Shown one piece after another: positions 39,750 to 47,361 of a stretch of DNA of 64,000 nucleotides. Position numbers and translations under genes: made by a program. Under the pieces are notes generated by a model. It had not been told where the DNA came from, made no database searches, and saw only the letters and a program-made list of their open reading frames with translations. Numbering within the stretch: position 1 is the stretch's first letter; each line of letters opens with the position of its first letter. The DNA comes from Streptomyces sp. ADI96-02 (GTDB lineage Bacteria; Actinomycetota; Actinomycetes; Streptomycetales; Streptomycetaceae), in assembly GCF_003846185.1 (NCBI RefSeq), contig NZ_ML123034.1, positions 6,547,799-6,611,798 of the forward strand, written 5' to 3'.

Positions 39750-41402
39750 ATGACCTACGCCATCACCCAGACCTGCTGCAACGACGCCACCTGCGTGGCC
39801 GTGTGCCCCGTCAACTGCATCCACCCGACGCCCCAGGAGCGGGCCTTCGGCAGCACGGAGATGCTGCACGTCGACCCGGCGGCCTGCATCGACTGCGGAG
39901 CCTGCGCCGACGCCTGCCCGGTCGACGCGATCTTCCCGGTGGACAGCCTCTTCGGCGCGCAGAAGCGGTACGCGGAGATCAACGCCGCATACTTCGCCGA
40001 CCGGGAGCCCGAACCGGCCCCGGACGGGCCGAACTTCCACCGCTGGGGCGCGCCCTCCTTCGAGCGCGGCCTCCCGTCCGACTTCGCGCCGATCCGCGTG
40101 GCGGTCGTCGGCACCGGTCCCGCCGGCATGTACGCCGCCGAGGACCTTCTCCTGCACACCAACGCCGAAGTGACCCTGATCGACCGGCTGCCGGTCGCGG
40201 GCGGACTCCTACGGTACGGAGTGGCCCCCGACCACCCGTCGACGAAGAAGGCCGGCGAGGCGTTCGCCCGCTTCCACGCGCACCCCCGGGTGCGGATGCA
40301 TCTGGGCGTCGAGGTGGGCAAGGACATCACCGTCCCGGAACTGGCGGCCCACCACGACGCGGTGGTCTACGCCGTCGGGGCCTCGGCCGACCGCCGGCTC
40401 GGCGTCCCCGGCGAGGATCTGCCCGGCAGCGCCTCCGCCGCCTCGTTCGTGTCCTGGTACAACGCCCATCCCGACGTCGCGCCGGACGCGGTGCGGCTCT
40501 CCGCGCAACGGGTGGTCGTCGTCGGCAACGGCAACGTCGCGCTGGACGTGGCACGGCTCCTCGTGATGCACCCGGCCGAACTGGCCGCCACCGACATCGC
40601 CGACCACGCGCTCGCCGCGCTGCGGGACTCGCCCGTGCGCGAGGTGGTGCTGCTCGGACGGCGCGGCCCGGAGCACGCCGCCTGCACCGCCTCCGAACTC
40701 CTCGCCCTCACCCACCTGCCGGGCGTCGAACTCGTCGTCGACGACCACGACCCGCGGACCGGCGCGGCGATCGACGGCGCGGCCGCGGGAGACAGAGCGG
40801 CGCTCCTGCGGGACGTACCGCGCAGGGCCCTCGACTGGTCGAGCCCGCCGGAGCCGGGCCGGCGCATCGTCTTCCGCTTCCACTCCGCCCCCGTGGAAGT
40901 CCTCGGAGAGGCGGCCGTCGCGGCGGTCCGCGTGACGAGCGGCACGGGGGAGCAGGACATCCCGGCTGGCCTGCTGCTGCGGGCTGTCGGCTACCGGGGC
41001 CTGCCGGTGCCCGGCCTCCCCTTCGACGAGGGCGCCGGGACCGTGCCGCACGAGGGCGGGCGGGTGACGGGCGTGTCCGGCGCGTACGTCGTCGGCTGGA
41101 TCAAGCGCGGCCCGTCGGGCGGCATCGGGGCGAACCGCACCTGTGCCGCCGAGACCGTGGGCACGCTCCTGGCCGACGCCGTGGCCGGGGCGCTGCCCTC
41201 GCCGGTCCACCCGCGCCGGGCCTTTCGCCGACTGGCCCGGAGCCGGGGCCGGAACGTCGTCGACGCCCGGGGTCTCGCCGCCATCGACCGGGCGGAGGTG
41301 GCCCGGGGCCGCCAGCACGGCCGTCCCCGGGTGAAGCTCGCCACGGTGCCCGCGCTGATCGCGGCGGCCAAGGGCCGCCGATGGCGGAGGACGCCGGTCT
41401 GA
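39750..41402 (+). CDS. fprB: Fused 7Fe-type ferredoxin and NADPH-ferredoxin reductase (FprB-like)
   Basis: A 550-residue electron-transfer fusion. Residues 1-75 are a bacterial ferredoxin with two cluster motifs (CVAVCPVNCIHP and CIDCGACADACP). Residues 110-550 are an FprA-like reductase with VVGTGPAGMYAAEDLL (FAD), PVAGGLLRYGVAPDHP, VVGNGNVALDVARLL (NADPH) and GWIKRGPSGGIGANRTCA. Mycobacterial FprB has the same layout. Same strand and close after the AurF-like gene, so they are likely one operon: this protein would bring NADPH electrons to the di-iron site. A strong terminator follows. Confidence 0.92.
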   Translation: MTYAITQTCCNDATCVAVCPVNCIHPTPQERAFGSTEMLHVDPAACIDCGACADACPVDAIFPVDSLFGAQKRYAEINAAYFADREPEPAPDGPNFHRWGAPSFERGLPSDFAPIRVAVVGTGPAGMYAAEDLLLHTNAEVTLIDRLPVAGGLLRYGVAPDHPSTKKAGEAFARFHAHPRVRMHLGVEVGKDITVPELAAHHDAVVYAVGASADRRLGVPGEDLPGSASAASFVSWYNAHPDVAPDAVRLSAQRVVVVGNGNVALDVARLLVMHPAELAATDIADHALAALRDSPVREVVLLGRRGPEHAACTASELLALTHLPGVELVVDDHDPRTGAAIDGAAAGDRAALLRDVPRRALDWSSPPEPGRRIVFRFHSAPVEVLGEAAVAAVRVTSGTGEQDIPAGLLLRAVGYRGLPVPGLPFDEGAGTVPHEGGRVTGVSGAYVVGWIKRGPSGGIGANRTCAAETVGTLLADAVAGALPSPVHPRRAFRRLARSRGRNVVDARGLAAIDRAEVARGRQHGRPRVKLATVPALIAAAKGRRWRRTPV

Positions 41403-41408
41403 CCGCGA

Positions 41409-41458
41409 CACGGCCGGGCCCCGTCGGATGAGGTGCGTTCCGACGGGGCCCGGCCGTG
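41409..41458 (+). terminator. Strong hairpin terminator after the fused ferredoxin reductase gene
   Basis: Perfect 20-bp stem starting CACGGCCGGG with a 10-base loop, six bases after the stop codon. Confidence 0.88.
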
Positions 41459-41529
41459 CGCTCGGGCCGAAGCCTCCGAAGCTGCCGGAAGCCCCCGGAG
41501 TCCGGATGCCTCGAAGCAGCCCGAAGTCC

Positions 41530-41784
41530 TCAGGCGGCCTGCAGCTTGTCGTCCCCGGCGGGCGCCGTCCGTCCGGCCCGCTCGGCGGTGTGCCGCTCCA
41601 GCAGGGCGTCTGCCGCCGCCAGGGCCTGGGGGACGTCTCTCGTGCCGGTCATGACGCACAGCGTGTACGTGGCGTCCTCGACCGCGCGTGCCGTGGCCGC
41701 GCTGGGCAGCCGGTCGTCCTCGATACGGGCGTCGGCGTAGCGGGCGAGGGCGGCACGGAGATCCTGAGGGCGGGGGTTCAGCAC
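41530..41784 (-). CDS. DUF5133-family small protein (second copy)
   Basis: An 84-residue helical protein with the family core YTLCVMTGTRDVPQAL, like the 75-residue copy at 16808-17035. GTG start preceded by GAGGAGAA. Function unknown. It stands alone on the minus strand. Confidence 0.72.
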   Translation of the reverse strand: MLNPRPQDLRAALARYADARIEDDRLPSAATARAVEDATYTLCVMTGTRDVPQALAAADALLERHTAERAGRTAPAGDDKLQAA

Positions 41785-42163
41785 AGCACGTTCTCCTCGG
41801 TTCGATCCAGGACTGGTGATCCGGCGCGCTCCGGGTGACCTGAGGATTTCACGGTCGCACGGTGCGGTCCGGCCACACGGATGCGGCGCGGCGCGCGCGA
41901 CGTTGCGGAGCCGGTGAGGTGCGTATGCCCCGAAGTGCCGCGTGTACGCCTTACGCAGACGATTTTCCTGTGAACTCGTCGACGATCGGACGAATATCCC
42001 GCATCCGGGCTCACCTGCCGGTGAACGACCGGTCGTGGAAGCGTCTCTGACATCCCTTCCGCGGATCCGGTGAGCGAGACGGCCGCGCGACGGCCCGGGC
42101 CCGGGAGACGCTGGGCCCCGGCGCGGGTGACGGCGACCCGGCCGGCCGTGGGATCATGCCGTC
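41785..42163. other. 379-bp region without a supported gene
   Basis: Upstream region of the DUF5133 gene on one side and of a 67-residue gene on the other. It contains an AT-richer patch (ACGATTTTCCTGTGAAC near 41960) and short GC hairpins. A minus-strand open frame here lacks a ribosome site and good codon use. Confidence 0.4.
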
Positions 42164-42367
42164 ATGGATCTCTCCGCACTTGAGCTGGCCGTTCAGCGAC
42201 TCCGGGACGCGGAGGCCGCGCTGGACGCCGCCCGCGCCGACGTCGAGATGGAAGCCGTGACGGCGGTCCGCCAGTCCTGCCCGGTGGCGGAGGTGTCCGA
42301 GCTGTCCGGGCTGACGCCGCACGACCTGATGCGGATGGAGAAGACCACGGGCGACCTCCGCCCCTGA
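42164..42367 (+). CDS. 67-residue hypothetical protein with HTH-like segment
   Basis: The N-terminal half is a charged helix (LAVQRLRDAEAALDAARADV). The second half, VAEVSELSGLTPHDLMRME, has the spacing of a helix-turn-helix. I do not recognise a family. The ATG has only a weak upstream ribosome site, so the gene call is moderate. Confidence 0.5.
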   Translation: MDLSALELAVQRLRDAEAALDAARADVEMEAVTAVRQSCPVAEVSELSGLTPHDLMRMEKTTGDLRP

Positions 42368-42463
42368 CCGACGTCCTGACACGCTGTGACCTGACGCTCC
42401 GTGCCCTGACGCTCCGCCTCTCCGTGCGGGTGCCCCGCCACCGGGATCTCGACCTCCCAGGCC

Positions 42464-42907
42464 TCAGTGACCCCGCGGGCCGCCGGCCGCCGCCGTCAGT
42501 TCGGCCAGCTTCTGGAACTCGCCCAAGTCGTAGTTGGCCAGCGCCGAGTCGAGATTGGTCAGTGCGCCGAGGCGTTCCACGAAACCCTTGGGGTCGTACT
42601 CGATCTGCAGGGCGACGCGGCTGGAGGCGTCGTCGAGCCGGTGGAACGTGACCACGCCGGCGTGGTGAACGCCCTCGGTCGTCCTCCACGCGATGCGGTC
42701 CTCCGGCACCACCTCGGTGAGCTCCGCGACGAAGCCCTTGTCCGCACCGGGCAGCGAGAGCTGCCAGGCGAAGCGCCGCTCGTCCAGCGGGTCGACGCGC
42801 TGGACGTGGCTCAGGAACCTCGGCCACTGGGTGACGTCGCTCCACAGTGCCCAGGTGACGGACACCGGGGCCTTGATGTCGACGGTCTCGACGAGTGAGG
42901 AGGACAT
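42464..42907 (-). CDS. SRPBCC-family protein (polyketide cyclase/COQ10-like fold)
   Basis: A 147-residue START/Bet v1-like protein beginning with SLVETVDIKAPVSVTWALWSD. WPRFLSHVQRVDPLDERR is the conserved turn, and RVALQIEYDPKGFVERL leads to the long C-terminal helix. Such proteins bind a hydrophobic ligand in a cavity. Ligand unknown; it is not next to a polyketide cluster. The frame upstream of ATG 42907 is not coding. Confidence 0.82.
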   Translation of the reverse strand: MSSSLVETVDIKAPVSVTWALWSDVTQWPRFLSHVQRVDPLDERRFAWQLSLPGADKGFVAELTEVVPEDRIAWRTTEGVHHAGVVTFHRLDDASSRVALQIEYDPKGFVERLGALTNLDSALANYDLGEFQKLAELTAAAGGPRGH

Positions 42908-43042
42908 GTGCGACCACCGTGCTTTCTGCCGGGAACAGGTTCGCTCTCTGGTACCCGGTTGCCACCGGCCCACGCGGCCCGACCGACGCGACCGTGCGAA
43001 GAGGCGCATACTCGGTAGCAGTCGGATCGTTTGGAGGATCCC

Positions 43043-43198
43043 ATGATCGTCCTCGGTGTCATTCTCCTGGTCATCGGCCTCTTGGCCGGCATCTCCGTCC
43101 TGTGGACCATCGGGGTCGTCCTCCTCGTCGTCGGAGCCGCGCTCTGGCTGTTGGGGACCATCGGGCACGCGGTCGGCGGGAGGCGTCACTACTGGTAG
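43043..43198 (+). CDS. DUF6131-like 51-residue membrane protein
   Basis: Short gene preceded by TTGGAGGATCCC. The product has two membrane helices (MIVLGVILLVIGLLAGISVL and IGVVLLVVGAALWLLG) and ends HAVGGRRHYW, the conserved end of DUF6131. Function unknown. It lies in the gap left between the SRPBCC gene and the molybdopterin enzyme gene. Confidence 0.75.
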   Translation: MIVLGVILLVIGLLAGISVLWTIGVVLLVVGAALWLLGTIGHAVGGRRHYW

Positions 43199-43282
43199 CT
43201 CCGGGGCGGCGGGATGACCGGGAGGAGCCCGTCGCGCGGTGAGGCACGGGTCCGGGCGGCGGCAGGGGAGCGGCGCAGGCCG

Positions 43283-44941
43283 TCATTCGACGGTGACGAC
43301 GACGGAGGGCCGGCCGCTCGCGCCGTCGGGGACCGTGCCCGTGCGCTTCTGCGTCTGCACCCGGCCGCCGCGCTCCGTGGCGCGGGCGGTGATGGTGTGG
43401 CTGCCGGGCGTCGCCCTCCACGGGAAGGACCACTGCCGCCAGGTGTCGATGCTCGCCTCGGCCGCGAGCTCGGCCTCCTGCCAGGGACCGTCGTCGATCC
43501 GCACCTGAACGCGCTCGATCCCGCGGTGCTGGGCCCACGCGACCCCGGCGACCGTCACCGTCCCGGCCCGCGACCGCGACAGCGGCTTCGGCGTGTCGAT
43601 CCGGGACTGGGTCTTGACCGGCGCTTCGCGCGCCCAGGTGCGCTTGACCCAGTACGGCTCGAAGTCCGCGAACGTCGTCAACTCGATGTCCTCGATCCAC
43701 TTGCACGCCGACACGTACCCGTACAGGCCGGGCACGACCATCCGCACCGGGAAACCGTGCGTGAAGGGCAGGGGCTGCCCGTTCATCCCCACCGCCAGCA
43801 TGGCGTCGCGCCCGTCCATGACGTCCTCCACCGGCGTGCCGAGCGTCATGCCGTCCACCGAGCGCGCGACGAGCTGGTCGGCCGGACCGCCCCGCGACGG
43901 CGGCCGGACCCCGGCCTCCCGCAGCAGATCCGACAGCGGCGCGCCGAGCCACCGAGCGTTGCCGACGTACGGCCCGCCGACCTCGTTCGACACACAGGTC
44001 AACGTGATGTACCGCTCGATCAGTTCGCGGCGCAGCAGATCCTCGAACGTCACCGTCAGCGGCCGGGCGACCCCCTTGCCGTGGATGCGCAGCCGCCAGG
44101 CGCGGGCGTTCACCTTCGGTACCACCAGGGCCGTGTCGACACGGTAGAAGGCGCGGTTCGACGTGGTGAAGGGACTGAGTCCGGGAACGTCGAGCTGGAC
44201 GCCGGCCGGCAGCGGCGGCGCCGGCGACGCGGGTGCCGGCAGCCGTACCGCCTCGCGCGACGCCACCGCGGCCTGCGAGGAGTGGCCCGCGAGGTAGCGG
44301 CCCAGCAGACCGACGCCCGCCGAGGTCACCGCGGCGGCCGACGCGGTGACGACGAACCCCCGCCGGTCCCAGCCCGCAGCCCGGTCCGGCCCCGGCGGAG
44401 CCGCGGCGGCGCGCGGCGGCAGGGTCAGCCGCCCGGTCAGCCGGTACAGCAGCCCGGCCCCCGCCACGGCTCCCACCACCGAGGGAAGCGCGTCCGTCCA
44501 CCCCGACGCGTCGGGCCGGGACACCGCCGCGCCCGCACCCACCAGACCGAAGATCAGCACCCCCGCCGCGCCCACCCGCCGGAACCGCAGCGCCACCAGT
44601 CCCAGGACCACGGCCAGCACCACCAGGGCGGCGAGGATGCCCAGTTGGAGGACCGTCTTGTCGTTCTCGCCGAAATGGCGGATCGCCCAGTCCTTGACCG
44701 GCGTCGGGGTACGGTCGATGGCAGCCCCGCCCACGGCGGTGATCGGCCCGGCCGCCGGCCGAACGGCGGCCGCGACCAGTTCGGCGACCGCGAGAGCCGC
44801 GAATCCGGCCAGCAGACCGCTCAGCGCCCCGAGCGGAAGGCGGACCGCGAGCCCTGGTGTCGTCGTCACACCCCTGATCCGAACCCATGGCGTCCGCGGC
44901 GCGGCTCCGACCGGGCCGTCCGGTACGGAAGCCGCGCGCAC
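43283..44941 (-). CDS. Membrane-anchored molybdopterin-dependent oxidoreductase (sulfite oxidase family)
   Basis: A protein of about 552 residues. The N-terminal third has four or more hydrophobic helices and then a WDRRGFVV...SAAAVTSAG segment like a signal or anchor. The catalytic domain (about 255-450) has the cofactor Cys in LTCVSNEVGG, plus GNARWLGAPLSDLL and HGFPVRMVVPGLYGYVSACKW. A Mo-co dimerisation domain follows to the end. The active site should face outside the cell; substrate unknown. The start is uncertain: GTG at 44941 or GTG at 44869 (VTTTPG), neither with a clear ribosome site. Confidence 0.85.
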   Translation of the reverse strand: MRAASVPDGPVGAAPRTPWVRIRGVTTTPGLAVRLPLGALSGLLAGFAALAVAELVAAAVRPAAGPITAVGGAAIDRTPTPVKDWAIRHFGENDKTVLQLGILAALVVLAVVLGLVALRFRRVGAAGVLIFGLVGAGAAVSRPDASGWTDALPSVVGAVAGAGLLYRLTGRLTLPPRAAAAPPGPDRAAGWDRRGFVVTASAAAVTSAGVGLLGRYLAGHSSQAAVASREAVRLPAPASPAPPLPAGVQLDVPGLSPFTTSNRAFYRVDTALVVPKVNARAWRLRIHGKGVARPLTVTFEDLLRRELIERYITLTCVSNEVGGPYVGNARWLGAPLSDLLREAGVRPPSRGGPADQLVARSVDGMTLGTPVEDVMDGRDAMLAVGMNGQPLPFTHGFPVRMVVPGLYGYVSACKWIEDIELTTFADFEPYWVKRTWAREAPVKTQSRIDTPKPLSRSRAGTVTVAGVAWAQHRGIERVQVRIDDGPWQEAELAAEASIDTWRQWSFPWRATPGSHTITARATERGGRVQTQKRTGTVPDGASGRPSVVVTVE

Positions 44942-44977
44942 GCGTCATCCGTACGGGTCACCCGGCGGACGGCGTCG

Positions 44978-47224
44978 TCAGACGTGGAAGGGCACGGTCG
45001 TGATGACGATCTTGGGCAGCTCGCGCAGGGCGCGGCGCAGGCGCGGAGCGGTCCGGCTGTGCAGGAGCTGGTGGTGGCGGCGCCGGGTGATGATCTCCGG
45101 GAGGAAGACCGTCACGGTCAGCTCCGGCCGCTGCCGGTGGAGCGTCTCGACGTAGTGGACCAGCGGGGCGACGGTGGCCCGGTACGGGGACACCACGACC
45201 TCCAGGTGGATGTGGTCGCCCCACAGGTCCCAGTACTCGTGGAACCGCCGGGCCTCGTCCTCGCTGGGGCTGATGTGGAGCGCGAGCGTCGGCTGTCCCA
45301 GGGAGGCCGCGTAGGCGAGGGCCCGCAGTCCGGCCAGGTCGAGCGAGGCGATGGCGACCACGGAGAGGTTCTGGATCGCCCGCGGGGTCTCCTCGCTCTC
45401 GCCGGTCGCGGCGGCGGCCTCCCGCTGTGAACCCGTCGGCGCGGCCGGTCCGGTGGACGCCGGGGCCGTGTCCTCCGGCACGGATCCGGCCGGCAGGCCG
45501 ATCGGCACTTCGACGGCGTCGGTATGCAGCCGCAGCGCCTTGTTCACCGCGTCGTAGTGGCTGCGGATCCGCATGGTGAGCAGGACGAACCCCCCGACGG
45601 CGAGCAGGGCCACCCACGCGCCCGACGCGAACTTCGTGATGGCGGCCGTGACGAGCACGAGCGCCGAGAGCAGCCCGCCGACCGCGCTGAAGAACAGGCT
45701 CCTGCGCCAGTGCAGGTCGCGCAGGCGCCACCAGTGCACCACCATGCCGGTCTGGGAGAGCGTGAAGGCGAGGAAGACCCCGACGGCGTACAGCGGGATC
45801 AGCGCCGCGGTGTCGCCGCCGAACACCGTGTAGACCAGGGCGGCGGCCAGGGAGAGGAGGAGGATGCCGTTGCTGAAGGCGAGGCGGTCGCCCAGCCGGA
45901 GGAAGCTGCGCGGCGCGTGGCCGGCACGGGCCAGCAGGTAGAGCACGCGGGGGAAGTCGTTGTACGCCGTGTTGGCGGCGAGCAGCAGGACAGCCGCCGT
46001 GGCGGCCTGGACGAACACGTACAACGCGCCCGAGCCGAAGCTGCGGTGGGCGAGCTGCGACAGCACGGTCTCGCTGCTCCTGGGCACCACACCGCTGAAG
46101 TGCACCACGGCGACGGTGCCCGCGAAGAGGGCGACGAGCAGACCGATCATCCACGTCAGCGTCGTGCGGGCGTTGCGCCACTTGACGGGCTTGAACGCGG
46201 GCACGGCGTTGGAGATCGCCTCGATGCCCGTCATGGCGGTCGCGCCCGAGGCGAAGGCCCGCATGATCAGCAGGACGCCGACGCCCTCGGTCGCCGTGAG
46301 CTGCGGGGTGGGCTGCGGGTGGAACCCCTGGCGCGCGGCGTCGGCGAGTCCGAACCCCACCAGGAGGAAGACCGCGATGATGAAGAGGTACGTGGGTGCG
46401 GCGAACAGGAACCCGGCCTGCCTGATCCCGCGCAGGTTCCCCGCCAGCAGAGCGGCGATCGCGGCCAGTCCGATGGGCACCGCGGCCGGGTCGAGCGAGG
46501 GGAGGGCGGAGGTGATGGCCGCCACCCCGGACGCGATGGAGACGGCGACCGTCAGGACGTAGTCGGTCATCAGGCCGGCCGCGGCCATCAGCCCCGGCAC
46601 CCGCCCCAGGTTGTCGTTGGCGACGATGTACGACCCGCCGCCGTGCGGATAGGCCCGGATGGTCTGCCGGTAGGAGACGCCCACCGCCACCATCAGCACC
46701 GCGATCGTCGCGGCCACCGGCAGCGAGTACGCCAGCCCGGCGGTGCCCGCCAGGACCAGGACCGCCAGCATCGCCTCGGGGCCGTACGCCACGGAGGAGA
46801 GGGCGTCGGCGGACAGGACCGGGAGCGCCACGAGCTTGCGCATGGTCTCGCCGACGACCGCGCTGCTCTTCAGGGGCGCCCCCAGCAGCGCCCGCCGCAC
46901 CACGTGCGCGCACCGCGCGACCCCGGACCCGGGTGCGGTGTCGGGCGCGTCGGACGATTCGTCCGGCAGGTGGGCGACGGGCACGAGGCGGTCGAACCCG
47001 GCGGGCCCGACCTCCGCGACCGGGGGGAAGCGGCCGAGATGCGGATCGAGCGGAAGCCCCCGCCAGGGCTGGTCCGGTGGCCGGGACACCTGTGCCCACT
47101 CCCGGCCGACCTGCCGCAGCGTCTCGCGCTGGTCCGCGTCCAGGCCGCGTATCACGTCGGATGGGCTCGGTGTGCCGGAAACGGGCGATGGCGCGACACC
47201 CTCACGGTCAGACGTTCCACTCAC
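44978..47224 (-). CDS. APC-family permease resembling the KimA potassium importer
   Basis: A 748-residue membrane protein with about 12 helices between residues 120 and 560. Strong family cues are KLVALPVLSADALSSVAYGP, VGVSYRQTIRAYPHGGGSY and NDNLGRVPGLMAAAGLMTDY, which are close to Bacillus KimA (formerly YdaO). The last 150 residues are a cytosolic UspA-like domain (LSVVAIASLDLAGLRALAYA...LPEIITRRRHHQLLH). KimA imports K+ and is controlled by c-di-AMP in Bacillus. No c-di-AMP riboswitch is visible here. GTG 47224 starts a plausible cytosolic N-terminus; the frame stays open much further upstream as a shadow of the ceramidase gene. Confidence 0.82.
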   Translation of the reverse strand: MSGTSDREGVAPSPVSGTPSPSDVIRGLDADQRETLRQVGREWAQVSRPPDQPWRGLPLDPHLGRFPPVAEVGPAGFDRLVPVAHLPDESSDAPDTAPGSGVARCAHVVRRALLGAPLKSSAVVGETMRKLVALPVLSADALSSVAYGPEAMLAVLVLAGTAGLAYSLPVAATIAVLMVAVGVSYRQTIRAYPHGGGSYIVANDNLGRVPGLMAAAGLMTDYVLTVAVSIASGVAAITSALPSLDPAAVPIGLAAIAALLAGNLRGIRQAGFLFAAPTYLFIIAVFLLVGFGLADAARQGFHPQPTPQLTATEGVGVLLIMRAFASGATAMTGIEAISNAVPAFKPVKWRNARTTLTWMIGLLVALFAGTVAVVHFSGVVPRSSETVLSQLAHRSFGSGALYVFVQAATAAVLLLAANTAYNDFPRVLYLLARAGHAPRSFLRLGDRLAFSNGILLLSLAAALVYTVFGGDTAALIPLYAVGVFLAFTLSQTGMVVHWWRLRDLHWRRSLFFSAVGGLLSALVLVTAAITKFASGAWVALLAVGGFVLLTMRIRSHYDAVNKALRLHTDAVEVPIGLPAGSVPEDTAPASTGPAAPTGSQREAAAATGESEETPRAIQNLSVVAIASLDLAGLRALAYAASLGQPTLALHISPSEDEARRFHEYWDLWGDHIHLEVVVSPYRATVAPLVHYVETLHRQRPELTVTVFLPEIITRRRHHQLLHSRTAPRLRRALRELPKIVITTVPFHV

Positions 47225-47361
47225 GCCGTCGAGTCTCCCGCCAACCGCGCGCCGTGATCGCGCAACACGCTTTGGGGCCGTCGTGCAATTGGCCGGGCCG
47301 CGGGCCTGCCCGGTCTCCCGGACAGGCCCTCTGCGGTCGCTCGGCTCGCCTTGAAAGCCGC

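Noticed and set aside
41778..42053. 91-codon minus-strand frame upstream of the second DUF5133 gene
   Set aside because: No ribosome site, poor codon pattern, and it overlaps the likely promoter region.
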